From Occultella gossypii (lineage in GTDB: Bacteria > Actinomycetota > Actinomycetes > Actinomycetales > Beutenbergiaceae): a stretch of 64,000 nucleotides of DNA. The stretch is from positions 1 through 64,000 of the forward strand of contig NZ_JAGSHT010000020.1 of the NCBI RefSeq assembly GCF_019947135.1, given 5' to 3'. This document shows, piece after piece, positions 24,102-33,439 of this stretch; position 1 is the stretch's first letter; each line of letters starts with the position of its first letter. The notes beneath the pieces are model-generated. The model was not told where the DNA came from, made no database searches, and saw only the letters and a list, made by a program, of their open reading frames with translations. The translations under genes were made by a program, and so were the position numbers.

Positions 24102-25880
24102 TCAGAGAGTCGCCGGGACCCGCTTGCGTCGAGAGCCGCGGACGTGCGCGGGCTCGTCCAGCAGCACCAGGTCGGGATACGGCTCTGGGTCGGTGACGTG
24201 CTCGGAGTCTGGCTGCGGCGCAGGGTCGGACTGCGGCGCAGGGTCGACCTCCGCGACGTCCGCACGCACCGAGCGGTCCGCGAGCGACTTCACCTCGGAC
24301 TCGAGCATCGGCACGGGATCGGTGACCGATGCCCGCTCTACCGGGTCCTCCGCCGGGGCCGGAGCCGACGGGTCCGGCCCCGGCTTCGTCTCGACGTGCG
24401 CCCCACGTTCGGCGACGAGGACGACCGACTGCTCTTCCGCCGTCGGGCGCGGAGCGGGCATCGCCTCGACGGACTCGTCCGTGCGGGTCGGGACGACCTC
24501 GAGCGCGACCTCCGGCGTCGCAACCGGCACGACCGGCATCGCGGCGCCGTGGGTGCGCGGCACCACGTAGACGAAGCCGCGGCCCGGCCGGTCGCGCAGG
24601 CGGAGCACCGGCTTGAGGTCGCCGCGGCGGGCGAGGATGGTGCCGACCACGGCCACGCCGAGCAGCGGGCCGACGGCGCAGGCAGCGAGGCCGGCGTGGG
24701 CGCCGTAGTGCTCGGCCACCCAGCCGATCAGCAGGCCGGAGAAGGCCTGCGCGCCCATGTTGATGAGCACGTACAGGGACAGCACCCGGCCGCGCATCGC
24801 CGGGTCGGCGCTCGTCTGCACCAGGGTGTTGCTGCGGGTCAGGTAGAGCAGGCAGCTCAGCCCGACGCCGAAGAGCGCCACCAGGAACAGCCAGAACACG
24901 GACAGCACGGAGGCCACCAGGAGCAGGACCCCGAGGGCGGCGGCACCACCGACGAGGGTCCGCAGTCGCAGCGTGCGGGCGCGGCCGGCGAAGATCGCGC
25001 CGGTGCAGGCACCGGCCGCGAGCGTCGAGGTGAGCAGGCCGTATCCGCTGGCGCCGGCCCCGACCACCTCGTTGGCGTACTGCGCGAGCACCGTGGCCAT
25101 GTTCACCCCGGTGATCGCGACGAACCCGACCAGCACGCAAGCCCAGAGGATCTCGGGCTTGCTCCGCACGTGGGCCAGGCCCTCGCGGAGCTGTCCCTTG
25201 GCGCGGGCCACGACCGGTGCGAGGTGCATCTCCGATCGTCGCATCCGGAAGATCAGGAGCGCGGCGACCCAGCAGGCGATCGCGTTCGCGACGAATGCCC
25301 ACCCGTTGCCGACCAGGGCGATCAGAGCGGCGGCGAAGGCGGGGCCGATCAGCGCGCCGAGCTGGAACACGGAGGTGTTCAGGCTGATCGCGCGGCGGAG
25401 CAGCTTCGGGCCCGCGATCTCGTGGATGAACGCCTGCCGGGCCGGGTTGTCCACCACGATCGCCATGCCGCCGAGCAGAGCCGAGGCGAGCACGTGCCAC
25501 ACCTCGACCACGCCGAGCAGCGTCAGGATGCCGACCACGAGCGTGAACGTGCCGAACAGCGTCTGGGTGACGGTGAGGATCCGCTGGCGGTTGTACCGGT
25601 CGGCGATGACGCCTCCGAACAGGCCGAACAGCAGCATCGGCGCGAACTGCAGCGCGACGGTCAGGCCAACCAGGGCGGCGGAGCCGCTGAGTTCCAGCAC
25701 CAGCCAGTCCTGGGCGACCCGGGCGGCCCAGCCGCATGTGCTGGTGAGCACCTGCGAGGAGACGTAGAACCGGTAGTTCCGCACGCGCAGGGCGTCGAGG
25801 ATGCCAGAGCCGGCGGCCGGCGAGCGGAGTGGTCGGAGGGCGAGCGGGGACGGGAGCCTGGTGAGGCGGGCCGAAGGCAC
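24102..25880 (-). CDS. MFS transporter with long acidic C-terminal tail
   Basis: This 592-residue protein is a 12-segment major facilitator of the enterobactin-exporter-like (MFS_3) group, expected to export a drug or siderophore by proton antiport. Motif A-like GGVIADRYNRQRIL and NPARQAFIHEIAG are present. The core ends near residue 430; about 160 residues rich in Pro, Glu, Asp, Val and Ala then follow, with DPAPQSDPAPQPD repeats and a basic terminus (RGSRRKR). The tail is not part of the usual family length of about 420. The GTG at 25880 is chosen because AAGGAC lies seven bases upstream. The gene is divergent from a LysR regulator, its probable controller. Confidence 0.88.
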   Translation of the reverse strand: MPSARLTRLPSPLALRPLRSPAAGSGILDALRVRNYRFYVSSQVLTSTCGWAARVAQDWLVLELSGSAALVGLTVALQFAPMLLFGLFGGVIADRYNRQRILTVTQTLFGTFTLVVGILTLLGVVEVWHVLASALLGGMAIVVDNPARQAFIHEIAGPKLLRRAISLNTSVFQLGALIGPAFAAALIALVGNGWAFVANAIACWVAALLIFRMRRSEMHLAPVVARAKGQLREGLAHVRSKPEILWACVLVGFVAITGVNMATVLAQYANEVVGAGASGYGLLTSTLAAGACTGAIFAGRARTLRLRTLVGGAAALGVLLLVASVLSVFWLFLVALFGVGLSCLLYLTRSNTLVQTSADPAMRGRVLSLYVLINMGAQAFSGLLIGWVAEHYGAHAGLAACAVGPLLGVAVVGTILARRGDLKPVLRLRDRPGRGFVYVVPRTHGAAMPVVPVATPEVALEVVPTRTDESVEAMPAPRPTAEEQSVVLVAERGAHVETKPGPDPSAPAPAEDPVERASVTDPVPMLESEVKSLADRSVRADVAEVDPAPQSDPAPQPDSEHVTDPEPYPDLVLLDEPAHVRGSRRKRVPATL

Positions 25881-26013
25881 AGAGGTCCTTAGAGAAGTGC
25901 GCGAATAAGTGAGTCGGAGTCGGACCGAACGACGGGTATCGAGGCGGCACCGGGGGCATCGAGGCGGTGCCGCGAGCATCGGGTCGATACCTCGGAAGTG
26001 AGGCGGTAGCACC

Positions 26014-26029
26014 AAGCCTAGGCAGGCTT
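26014..26029. promoter_or_regulatory. Dyad in the MFS/LysR divergent promoter
   Basis: AAGCCT (26014-26019) and AGGCTT (26024-26029) form an inverted repeat with a 4-bp spacer. It lies midway between the MFS start and the LysR start, where a LysR-type regulator normally binds. Confidence 0.45.
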
Positions 26030-26118
26030 GACCCATAAGTCGAAGCCATACATCCTATAAGTGCCATTGCCTATCGCAATGACTGTCAATGACATGATCG
26101 AATCGTTACGACGACGAG

Positions 26119-26994
26119 GTGCGGCCTTTGTTCGATCCCACCCTGCTGCGTACCTTCCTGGTACTGAGCGACACGTTGAGCTTCACCCGGACGGCCGAGC
26201 GGCTGGGCATCTCCCAGCCGACGGTGAGCCAGCACGTCGGCAGACTGGAGCGGGCCGCGGGCCGTTCCCTCGTGCTGCGGGACACCCGAGCGGTCACGCT
26301 GACGGACAACGGCGAGGCGATGGCCGGCTTTGCCCGCACCATTCTTGCGGCCCACGACCAGGCCGTGGCGTACTTCACAGGGTCGGCGATGAGCGGGCGG
26401 CTCCGGTTCGGCGCGGCGGACGATCTTGCGCTGACCCAGCTGCCCCGAATCCTGCGCGATTTCCGTCAGCTCCACCCGCAGATCAGCCTCGAGCTGACGG
26501 TGGCCCAGTCCGGCCTGCTCCACCGCCGGCTGCTCGCCGGGCACCTGGACCTGGTGTTCATCAAGGAGAACCCGGGCGAGACGGAGGGCCAGCTGGTCCG
26601 TCGGGACAGGTTGGTCTGGGCCGGTCTGCCGAGCACCCGGATCGACCCCGGCGACGTGGTGCCGCTGATCACGTATCCGAACCCCAGCCTGAGCCGGCTG
26701 ACCGCGGTCCGCGCACTCGAGGACGCGGGGCGCACCTGGCGGGTGACCTGCACCACGCGGGAGATCAACGGCGTGCTCGCCGCGGTGCGGGCCGGCCTCG
26801 GCGTGACCCCGCTGGCGCAGAGCCTGATCCCCCAGGACCTCTCGATCCCGCCGGCGGCCTCGGGCCTTCCGGCGCTGGGCGACGTCGACCTGACGCTGGT
26901 CGCGAACCCACAAGCGCCAGTCGCACCGGTCGCCGCATTGACGGCCGCGATCCTGAGCAGCGGCGCCGATCCGCTGGCGCCCGCCCGCCGCTGA
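26119..26994 (+). CDS. LysR-family transcriptional regulator
   Basis: This 291-residue protein has the LysR N-terminal winged helix-turn-helix (about residues 7-66: FTRTAERLGISQPTVSQHVG) and a periplasmic-binding-like effector domain (about 90-290). The GTG at 26119 is chosen from the family N-terminus; the ribosome site is weak. It is divergent from the MFS exporter with a 238-bp gap holding a dyad, so it most likely regulates that gene and itself. The inducer is unknown. Confidence 0.92.
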   Translation: MRPLFDPTLLRTFLVLSDTLSFTRTAERLGISQPTVSQHVGRLERAAGRSLVLRDTRAVTLTDNGEAMAGFARTILAAHDQAVAYFTGSAMSGRLRFGAADDLALTQLPRILRDFRQLHPQISLELTVAQSGLLHRRLLAGHLDLVFIKENPGETEGQLVRRDRLVWAGLPSTRIDPGDVVPLITYPNPSLSRLTAVRALEDAGRTWRVTCTTREINGVLAAVRAGLGVTPLAQSLIPQDLSIPPAASGLPALGDVDLTLVANPQAPVAPVAALTAAILSSGADPLAPARR

Positions 26995-27075
26995 GGCGTG
27001 CGTGGCGGGCCGGACCGATCAGGGCCGACGCCATCGCCGCCCGCCGACCGTTCGCGGGCGCCCCCGGACGCACGA

Positions 27076-27102
27076 CGGCCCGGGCGCGTCGCGCCCGGGC
27101 CG
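27076..27102. terminator. Strong hairpin between convergent genes
   Basis: CGGCCCGGGCGCG (27076-27088) and its complement CGCGCCCGGGCCG (27090-27102) form a 13-bp perfect inverted repeat between the convergent LysR and membrane-protein genes. It lacks a T-run on either strand but is placed as a bidirectional terminator. Confidence 0.6.
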
Positions 27103-27115
27103 GTCGATCGAGGAC

Positions 27116-27694
27116 TCAGTCCTTGGACTCGAGCGCCTTGGCCTGCTGCACGAAGTAGTCGACGAAAAGGCGCCCCACGGTCAGCACCACGAACCCGATG
27201 GCCGCGCCGCTGATCAGCGCGACGAGCCCGCCGAACAGGCTCCCCAAGCTGCCGTAGGCGCCGATGAACGAGAACTGTCCGATCGCGGTGAACACGCCAC
27301 CCACGGCGAGCACGATCGCGAGGATGATGATCGCGATGTAGGCGAGCTTCGCGGTCTTCAGCGTCGAGGGCGTGGCGAACTCGGTGTCGAAGAGACCCGG
27401 GCCACCGGGCGCCGTCGGGTAGGGGGCGCCGCCGTACTGGCCGCCGAAGCCAGGCTGGCCGAACTGGCCGGGCTGCTGGGCCTGACCCGGCTGCGGCTGG
27501 CCGTAGCCGCCGGCCTGGGCGTACTGATCCGCCTGGGCCGGTGCCTGGCTCGCCTGGCCGTAGGCCGCCTGGCTGGCCTGACCGTAGGAGCCCGGCGCCT
27601 GACTCGCCTGTCCGTATTCGCCCGACGGGTTCTGCTGTGTGCCGTACTGGCCGGGGACACCCTGCGGCGACTGCGGTGGCTGGTACTGGCTCAT
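27116..27694 (-). CDS. Membrane protein with Gln/Gly/Tyr-rich N-terminus
   Basis: This 192-residue protein has a low-complexity cytoplasmic N-terminal half with repeats of YGQASQAP and GQPG, followed by two hydrophobic segments (about 110-140 and 150-180) and a short charged tail. It resembles the DUF4282-like or two-helix membrane proteins of actinobacteria, but the family is uncertain. The ATG at 27694 has a GAGGGG site nine bases upstream. It stands alone, ending at the strong hairpin shared with the LysR gene. Its function is unknown. Confidence 0.8.
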   Translation of the reverse strand: MSQYQPPQSPQGVPGQYGTQQNPSGEYGQASQAPGSYGQASQAAYGQASQAPAQADQYAQAGGYGQPQPGQAQQPGQFGQPGFGGQYGGAPYPTAPGGPGLFDTEFATPSTLKTAKLAYIAIIILAIVLAVGGVFTAIGQFSFIGAYGSLGSLFGGLVALISGAAIGFVVLTVGRLFVDYFVQQAKALESKD

Positions 27695-27957
27695 GTGTCT
27701 GTAACCCCTCGGGAGTGCGTGGTCGGTCGCGGGCATCCGTCGCCCACGATCAGTCACCTTAGGCCCAAACGCGACCGGCCCCCGGGAGGCGGGTGGGCAG
27801 TCCTACCCGTCGGACCCCCGACCCGGCCCTGCGTCGCCGGGAGGGTCTTCGCCGGCTCGGCCTTGTGCCCGGCAACCGCCGCTCAGTACGGTCGGGGACG
27901 GATCGCCCGCCGTCGGGTGCGCCCGAGCACCCCGGCACGATCGAAGAGGAGAACCCC

Positions 27958-28452
27958 GTGCGCGACGTCACCGCCACCGGCTTCCTGCGGGAGGACAACA
28001 GCGGCCTCGAACTCGTCTTCGAACGAACCTTCGAGGCACCCATCGCCGAGATCTGGTCCGCGCTGACCACCTCCGAGGGCACCGCCGCGTGGATCGGCAC
28101 CTGGACCGGGGACGCCCGAGAAGGTGGCGCCGTCTCGTTCACGATGACCGCCGAGGAGAGCGCCGAGCCGGAGGACGTCGCGATCCTGGAATGCCAGGCA
28201 CCGAGCCGGCTCCAGGTGGAGTTCGCCAGCGAGGCCGGCGTCTGGCACCTGGAGGCCGACCTGCGCGAGGTCGACGGCGTCACGACGCTCGAGTTCTCGC
28301 AGCTGCTGGACCAGGGCCAGGACATCACGAGTATCGGCCCTGGCTGGGACTTCTATCTGGACCGCTTGGTCGCCTCCCGGACCGGCGCGCCGATGCCCGT
28401 CTGGTCCGCGTACTTCCCTGCCTTGAGCGAGCACTACGCGGGACTCGGCTGA
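27958..28452 (+). CDS. SRPBCC (AHSA1-like) domain protein
   Basis: This 164-residue protein is an SRPBCC/Bet v1-fold protein of the activator-of-Hsp90 AHSA1 type. The opening VFERTFEAPIAEIWSALTT followed by the GTAAWIGTW turn and a C-terminal long helix (GPGWDFYLDRLVA) are diagnostic. The fold forms a hydrophobic pocket for a small ligand. The GTG at 27958 follows GAGGAG. It is followed by a small cupin and a DsbA-like protein on the same strand. The ligand is unknown. Confidence 0.88.
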   Translation: MRDVTATGFLREDNSGLELVFERTFEAPIAEIWSALTTSEGTAAWIGTWTGDAREGGAVSFTMTAEESAEPEDVAILECQAPSRLQVEFASEAGVWHLEADLREVDGVTTLEFSQLLDQGQDITSIGPGWDFYLDRLVASRTGAPMPVWSAYFPALSEHYAGLG

Positions 28453-28528
28453 TCGACTGTCGCGGGGCGGCGCAGTCAGGCAGGATGGGTCGGACAGCAA
28501 CACACCGCCGGCACGCGAAGGAGCGATC

Positions 28529-28909
28529 ATGACCAGCCATGAGGTCCGCGCAGGGGTCACGGACCTGGAAGGCCTGGCCCGCGAACACCTTGCCCTTGCT
28601 GCCGAGTCCCCGCACGGACGCAGCGCGCACCTGTTCGTCCACGACGGGCCGCTGCGCCAGACGATGGTCGCGATCGTCGCCGGCTCCGAACTGCCCGAGC
28701 ACAATGCGCCACCGGCCGCGAGCCTGCAGGTACTCACCGGACGGATCGTGCTCTGGAGCACCGACGCCGAGGACGAGGTGGCCGCCGGCGGCGTGATCTC
28801 GATCCCGCAGGCACGTCACGGCGTCCGTGCGGTGGAGGATTCCGCGTTCGTGCTGACCGCCGTCACCTCGACCCCGTTGGGCGGTCGGGACTGGGGCATC
28901 GGCCAGTGA
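28529..28909 (+). CDS. Small cupin-domain protein
   Basis: This 126-residue protein has a single cupin-like beta-barrel: the first motif is reduced (GSELPEHNAPPAASLQVLTG) and the second is PQARHGVRAVEDSAFVLTAV. Only some of the usual metal ligands (His in EHN and RHG) are retained, so metal binding is not certain. The ATG at 28529 has a strong AAGGAG site. It follows the SRPBCC gene by 76 bp and precedes the DsbA-family gene. Its function is unknown. Confidence 0.85.
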   Translation: MTSHEVRAGVTDLEGLAREHLALAAESPHGRSAHLFVHDGPLRQTMVAIVAGSELPEHNAPPAASLQVLTGRIVLWSTDAEDEVAAGGVISIPQARHGVRAVEDSAFVLTAVTSTPLGGRDWGIGQ

Positions 28910-28964
28910 GCCCAGGCGCACCGCTGGTGGGAATGCACCGCGGCGCGGGCCTGTTGCCACCCAT

Positions 28965-29633
28965 ATGACGAAGCCGACCCTGACCGTAGACATCTGGTCC
29001 GACATCGCGTGCCCGTGGTGCTACATCGGCAAGCGGAAGTTCGAGGAGGGCCGCCGCGCCTACGACGGTGAGGTCGAGGTGCGCTACCACTCGTTCGAGC
29101 TCGCGCCGGACACGCCGGTCGACTTCGAGGGCAGCGAAGTGGACTTCCTCGCCACCCACAAGGGCATGCCGGCCGGTCAGGTCCAGCAGATGCTCGACCG
29201 GGTGACGTCGATCGCCGCCGAGGTCGGTCTGGACTACGACTTCGACACGCTCCGCCACACGAACACCCTGCTCGCCCACCAGGCCCTCCATTTCGCGAAG
29301 GCCAACGGCAAGCAGCACGAGCTCCTGGAGCGGCTGTTCGCCGCGTACTTCGAGCAGGGTCGCCACCTGGGCCGCGCCGAGGAACTCGCCGACCTCGGTG
29401 CCGACGTCGGGCTGGACCGGGCCGAATTGCTCGCCGCCCTCGAGTCACAGACGTACGCCGACGACGTCCAGGCCGACCTCGACCGAGCCCTCGCGCTCGG
29501 GATCTCCGGGGTGCCCTTCTTCGTCATCGACGGCAAGTACGGCGTGTCCGGGGCGCAGAGCCCGGAGACGTTCACCCAGGTGCTCGAGCACGTGGCCGCC
29601 GACGAGGCTCGCGAGGGAGCCCGCGTTGAGTGA
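28965..29633 (+). CDS. DsbA family oxidoreductase, FrnE type
   Basis: This 222-residue protein is a cytoplasmic DsbA-like thioredoxin-fold oxidoreductase of the FrnE group. The active site is CPWC (Cys16-Cys19) in SDIACPWCYIGKRKFEEG, and the C-terminal GISGVPFFVIDGKYGVSGAQ cis-proline loop is typical. Such proteins catalyse disulphide exchange or isomerisation and have been linked to oxidative stress. It has no signal peptide. The start codon is ATG at 28965. A short overlapping frame begins at its end. Confidence 0.92.
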   Translation: MTKPTLTVDIWSDIACPWCYIGKRKFEEGRRAYDGEVEVRYHSFELAPDTPVDFEGSEVDFLATHKGMPAGQVQQMLDRVTSIAAEVGLDYDFDTLRHTNTLLAHQALHFAKANGKQHELLERLFAAYFEQGRHLGRAEELADLGADVGLDRAELLAALESQTYADDVQADLDRALALGISGVPFFVIDGKYGVSGAQSPETFTQVLEHVAADEAREGARVE

Positions 29634-29868
29634 CGCATCGCTGCCTGAGACCCCGTTGGCCGTGGCACGGTCGACTGCGGCACCCGGCCTGACGGCACCG
29701 GCGGGCCCGCTCGGCCTCGCCGCGATCCCCGGGCTGCCGGATCTCGAGGCGGTCGGCTGGTGCGGGCCCGACGGCGTGTGTCACGTTCCTCAGGACGTTG
29801 CGGCCGCCCGCGCGGGGGCGGAGCCCGCGGCCGAGCGGGTGAGCCGCTCCCGCAACGCGGCGAGCTGA
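29626..29868 (+). CDS. Possible small protein coupled to the DsbA-like gene
   Basis: An 80-residue frame starts at TTG 29626, eight bases before the end of the DsbA-like gene, with GGGAG nearby. It contains [13 protein letters not shown], resembling the Cys-rich CGPDGC-like tails seen on or beside FrnE-type proteins in other actinobacteria (from memory, not searched). Its last 79 bp overlap the 3' end of pckG on the other strand, which lowers confidence. It may be a real small protein or a relic of a longer DsbA tail. Confidence 0.35.
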   Translation: MSDASLPETPLAVARSTAAPGLTAPAGPLGLAAIPGLPDLEAVGWCGPDGVCHVPQDVAAARAGAEPAAERVSRSRNAAS

Positions 29869-31769
29869 GCCGGCATGGCCGGCGGTAGCCGGTCACCGAA
29901 CTGCTCGAAGTAGTCCTCGGTGAGGTCCGCCTCGGCGAGCCACGCCCGAGCGTCGACGTCGAACAGTGCCGCCAGTGCGCCGTCGGGCAGTTCGAGCCCG
30001 GCCAGGTTCAGTTCGCCCTCGGCCGGGAGCGTCCCCAACGGGCTCGGCCGGCCGGAGACCTCGCCGGCGATGCGGCGCAGGACCCAGTCCAGGACGCGGG
30101 AGTTCTCCGAGAACCCGGGCCACAGGAACCCCCCGTCGGCGCCCTTGCGGAACCAGTTCACGGCGAAGATCTTCGGCGCGTCAGCACCGAGGACCTCCCC
30201 CATCCGCAGCCAGTGGCCCCAGTAGTCGGCCATGTTGTAGCCGCAGAACGGGAGCATCGCGAACGGGTCCCGGCGCAACTGCCCGACGGTGCCCTCGGCC
30301 GCCGCGGTCTGCTCGGAGGACACCGTGGCGCCGTAGAACACCCCGTGCTCCCAGTCCTGCGACTGCATCACCAGCGGCACGTTGGTGGCGCGGCGCCCGC
30401 CGAACAGGATCGCGTCGACCGGGACGCCGTCCGGATCGTCCCAGCGCTCGTCGATCACCGGGCACTGGTCCGCGGCCACCGTGAACCGTGAGTTGGGGTG
30501 CGCGGCGGGCCGGCCGTGCGCCGCGCCGAGGTCGGGGGTCCAGTCCCGGCCCTGCCAGTCGATCAGGTGCTCCGGCGCGTCCGGCGTGAGACCCTCCCAC
30601 CAGACGTCCCCGTCGTCCGTCAGCGCGACGTTCGTGAAGATGACGTCGTGGCTGAGGGTCTCGATCGCCGTCGGGTTCGTGGTGATCCCGGTGCCGGGGG
30701 CGACGCCGAAGAAGCCCGCCTCCGGGTTGATCGCCCGCAGGCGACCGTCCGGCCCGGGCCGCATCCAGACGATGTCGTCGCCGAGCGTCGTCACCTTCCA
30801 GCCGGGGATGGAGGGCCGCAGCATGGCCAGGTTCGTCTTGCCGCAGGCGCTCGGGAATGCGGCGGCGACGTGGAAGGCACGGCCCGAGTCGTCGGTGAGG
30901 CGGATCAACAGCATGTGCTCGGCGAGCCAGCCCTCGTCGCGGGCGATGGCCGACGCGACCCGCAGCGCGAAGCACTTCTTCCCGAGCAGGGCGTTCCCGC
31001 CGTACCCGGAGCCGAACGACCAGATCTCGCGGGTCTCGGGGAAGTGGGTGATGTACTTCGTGTCGCTGCACGGCCACGGCACGTCGGGGATCGTCTCGCC
31101 CGCGTCGCCGGTGAGGGGCATGCCGACCGAGTGCACCGCCGGCACCCAGGACGCCCCGCCCGCGATCTCGTTCAGGGCCGCCGTGCCCACCCGCGTCATG
31201 ATCCGCATGCTGGCGACGACATAGGGCGAGTCCGTGATCTCGATACCGACCTGGGAGATCGGACCGCCGACCGGACCCATGGAGAACGGCACCACATACA
31301 TCGTGCGCCCGCGCATACTGCCGGCGAACACACCGTCGAGGACCTCACGCATCTGCGCGGGGGCCATCCAGTTGTTCGTGGGACCGGCGTCGACCTCCTG
31401 CTCGGAACAGATGTAGGTGGCGGATTCGACGCGCGCCACGTCGGAGGGGGCGGACCGAGCCAGGTAGGAGTTCGGGCGTAGCTCCGGGTTGAGCCGGATC
31501 AGCGTGCCGGCGCGCACCAGGGTCTCGATGATCCGGTCGTTCTCCGCGTCGGACCCGTCACACCACTGCACGTCGTCCGGCTGGGTCAGGGCGGCGATCC
31601 GGTCGACCCAGGCGGTCACCTCGGCGAGCGGTCCGGGTCGCGTCGCGGGCACGGTGCTCGCGGGCCCGGCGTTGTCGGCCGAGAGTCGGCGGGTCGGCCG
31701 TTCGGCGCCGAACAGGACCGGGACGTCGAGGACGTCTCCCTCGGGTTCGTCGATGGCGGAGAGGAACAT
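29790..31769 (-). CDS. pckG: Phosphoenolpyruvate carboxykinase (GTP)
   Basis: This 659-residue enzyme converts oxaloacetate and GTP to phosphoenolpyruvate, GDP and CO2, the entry step of gluconeogenesis. Key motifs are the P-loop-like [12 protein letters not shown] with the reactive cysteine, [10 protein letters not shown], and the nearby metal-binding region. Length and the MFLSAIDE start at 31769 fit the GTP family; AAAGG lies upstream. The gene is divergent from a RamB-like regulator across a 116-bp gap that carries a clear palindrome, so that regulator probably controls it, in line with known control of acetate and gluconeogenic genes in actinobacteria. Confidence 0.96.
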   Translation of the reverse strand: MFLSAIDEPEGDVLDVPVLFGAERPTRRLSADNAGPASTVPATRPGPLAEVTAWVDRIAALTQPDDVQWCDGSDAENDRIIETLVRAGTLIRLNPELRPNSYLARSAPSDVARVESATYICSEQEVDAGPTNNWMAPAQMREVLDGVFAGSMRGRTMYVVPFSMGPVGGPISQVGIEITDSPYVVASMRIMTRVGTAALNEIAGGASWVPAVHSVGMPLTGDAGETIPDVPWPCSDTKYITHFPETREIWSFGSGYGGNALLGKKCFALRVASAIARDEGWLAEHMLLIRLTDDSGRAFHVAAAFPSACGKTNLAMLRPSIPGWKVTTLGDDIVWMRPGPDGRLRAINPEAGFFGVAPGTGITTNPTAIETLSHDVIFTNVALTDDGDVWWEGLTPDAPEHLIDWQGRDWTPDLGAAHGRPAAHPNSRFTVAADQCPVIDERWDDPDGVPVDAILFGGRRATNVPLVMQSQDWEHGVFYGATVSSEQTAAAEGTVGQLRRDPFAMLPFCGYNMADYWGHWLRMGEVLGADAPKIFAVNWFRKGADGGFLWPGFSENSRVLDWVLRRIAGEVSGRPSPLGTLPAEGELNLAGLELPDGALAALFDVDARAWLAEADLTEDYFEQFGDRLPPAMPAQLAALRERLTRSAAGSAPARAAATS

Positions 31770-31851
31770 CGGGGTGACCTTTCGTCGCTGCCGGGAGGGG
31801 TGTGACTCCACACTGACGCGACTCGCATGCGATTCTCGGAAGCAATTCCAT

Positions 31852-31871
31852 GCAACTTTCGCTGAAGTTGC
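31852..31871. promoter_or_regulatory. Palindrome in the pckG/ramB intergenic region
   Basis: GCAACTT (31852-31858) and AAGTTGC (31865-31871) form a perfect inverted repeat with a 6-bp spacer. A TATGGT -10-like hexamer (31874-31879) lies seven bases before the RamB-like ATG, so the palindrome overlaps the core promoter and the ramB transcript may be leaderless. The arms resemble the RamB box of corynebacteria in containing ACTT and GCAA elements. Confidence 0.6.
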
Positions 31872-31885
31872 CTTATGGTCAACTC

Positions 31886-33421
31886 ATGCGCCACACGAGC
31901 GAGCAGCCACCCCGGCCGGTCCTCACCGTGCCGGTGATCCCGCTCCCGGGAGAGCCGGTGGCCGACGCCGCCTCGACCGCCCCGGACGGCCTCACCCTCG
32001 GCCGCCGGATCCGGCACTTCCGCAACCGGCAGGGCCTCACTCTCTCCGAACTCGCCGGCCGGGTGGACTCGACCACGAGCCAGCTCTCCCACGTCGAGAA
32101 CGGCAACCGGGAGCCGCGGCTGTCCCTGATCACCGCCATCGCGGCCGAGCTCGGGGTCAGCGTGGCGGAGCTCCTGGAACCGGGGCCGCCACCGGACCGT
32201 CGGGCCGAGCTCGAGATCGCGCTCGATCGGGCGCAACGAAGCTCCCTGTACGCGGGGCTGGGCGTCGCCCCGGTCCGGCCGGGGCGCACCATGCCGCTGA
32301 ACGTGCTCGAGTCCCTGGTCGCGCTGCACACCGAGCTGGCCCGGCGGGCGGCCGAGGCGATCGCCACCCCCGAGGAGGCTCGCCGGGCGAACACCGAGAT
32401 CCGGATGATCATGCGGACCCGGGACAACTACCTGCCCGAGATCGAGGAACTCGGCGAGGACCTGATCCGCCGGGCCGGGTACACCTCCGGCGCCCTGACC
32501 CACAGCACCGTCTCGGAGATGGCCCGGACGCTCGGCTTCGAGATCATCCATGTGCCGGACCTGCCCCACTCGACCCGCACCGTGACGGACCTCGCGAACG
32601 GGCGGATCTACCTGCCGCCGGCGTCCATCCCCGGCGGGCACGGGCTGCGCTCCCTGGCCCTGCAGGCGATCGCCCACCGGGTGCTCGGGCACACCCGGCC
32701 GGTGAGTTACGCGGACTTCCTGCGCCAGCGCCTGGAGATCACCTACTTCGCCGCCACCTGCCTGATCCCCCGCAGCGCCGCCGTCGACTACCTCTCCGAA
32801 CGCAAGCGGAGCCGGGACCTGGCGATCGAGGACTTCCGGGACGCGTTCGGGGTGACCCACGAGGCGGCCGCACTCCGATTCACGAACCTGGCCACCTCAC
32901 ATCTGGACCTGCCCCTGCACTTCCTGCGGGTGTCCGACGACGGCGCGCTGTACAAGGGCTACGAGAACGACGGGGTCGGCCTGCCCGCGGACGTGCACGG
33001 AGCCATCGAGGGCCAGTACGTGTGCCGGCACTGGGCCGCTCGGGCTGCGTTCGAACGACGCACCCGCACCACCGAGTTCCACCAGTACACCGACACCCCG
33101 GCCGGCACATTCTGGTGCTCGACGCAGACCGGACGTTCCGACGCCGGGGAGTTCTCGATCACGGTCGGCGTGCCGTTCAATCACGCGAAGTGGTTCCGCG
33201 GCCGCGAGACCGCCCGCCGGGCGGCCTCCGGCTGCCCCGACGAGTCCTGCTGCCGGCGTCCGGCCACCGACCTGAGCCAGCGGTGGCAGGAGCACTCCTG
33301 GCCGAGCGCGGCACTCCACACGCAGATCCTCGCGCCGCTGCCATCGGGCACGTTCCCGGGCGTGGACGACGCCGAGGTGTACGCGTTCCTCGAGGCGAAC
33401 GCGCCATCGGAAGGGCCCTGA
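31886..33421 (+). CDS. ramB: RamB-like XRE regulator with ImmA/IrrE-type and DUF2083 domains
   Basis: This 511-residue protein has an N-terminal XRE helix-turn-helix (about 36-92, with RNRQGLTLSELAGRVDSTTS), a middle ImmA/IrrE-like region (about 205-300, where HRVLGH replaces HEXXH) and a C-terminal DUF2083 domain with cysteines (SGCPDESCCRR). This is the layout of RamB, the regulator of acetate metabolism, and of the short-chain acyl sensor family. The ATG at 31886 is the first good start; an upstream start would run through the palindrome. It is divergent from pckG and likely regulates it and itself. The symbol is given by similarity; the effector is unproven. Confidence 0.85.
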   Translation: MRHTSEQPPRPVLTVPVIPLPGEPVADAASTAPDGLTLGRRIRHFRNRQGLTLSELAGRVDSTTSQLSHVENGNREPRLSLITAIAAELGVSVAELLEPGPPPDRRAELEIALDRAQRSSLYAGLGVAPVRPGRTMPLNVLESLVALHTELARRAAEAIATPEEARRANTEIRMIMRTRDNYLPEIEELGEDLIRRAGYTSGALTHSTVSEMARTLGFEIIHVPDLPHSTRTVTDLANGRIYLPPASIPGGHGLRSLALQAIAHRVLGHTRPVSYADFLRQRLEITYFAATCLIPRSAAVDYLSERKRSRDLAIEDFRDAFGVTHEAAALRFTNLATSHLDLPLHFLRVSDDGALYKGYENDGVGLPADVHGAIEGQYVCRHWAARAAFERRTRTTEFHQYTDTPAGTFWCSTQTGRSDAGEFSITVGVPFNHAKWFRGRETARRAASGCPDESCCRRPATDLSQRWQEHSWPSAALHTQILAPLPSGTFPGVDDAEVYAFLEANAPSEGP

Positions 33422-33439
33422 CCGGCGTACCCTCTGCGG

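Noticed and set aside
23992-26067. Minus-strand open frame upstream of the YciI gene
   Set aside because: It lies in another frame of the MFS gene and is arginine- and proline-rich without family features.
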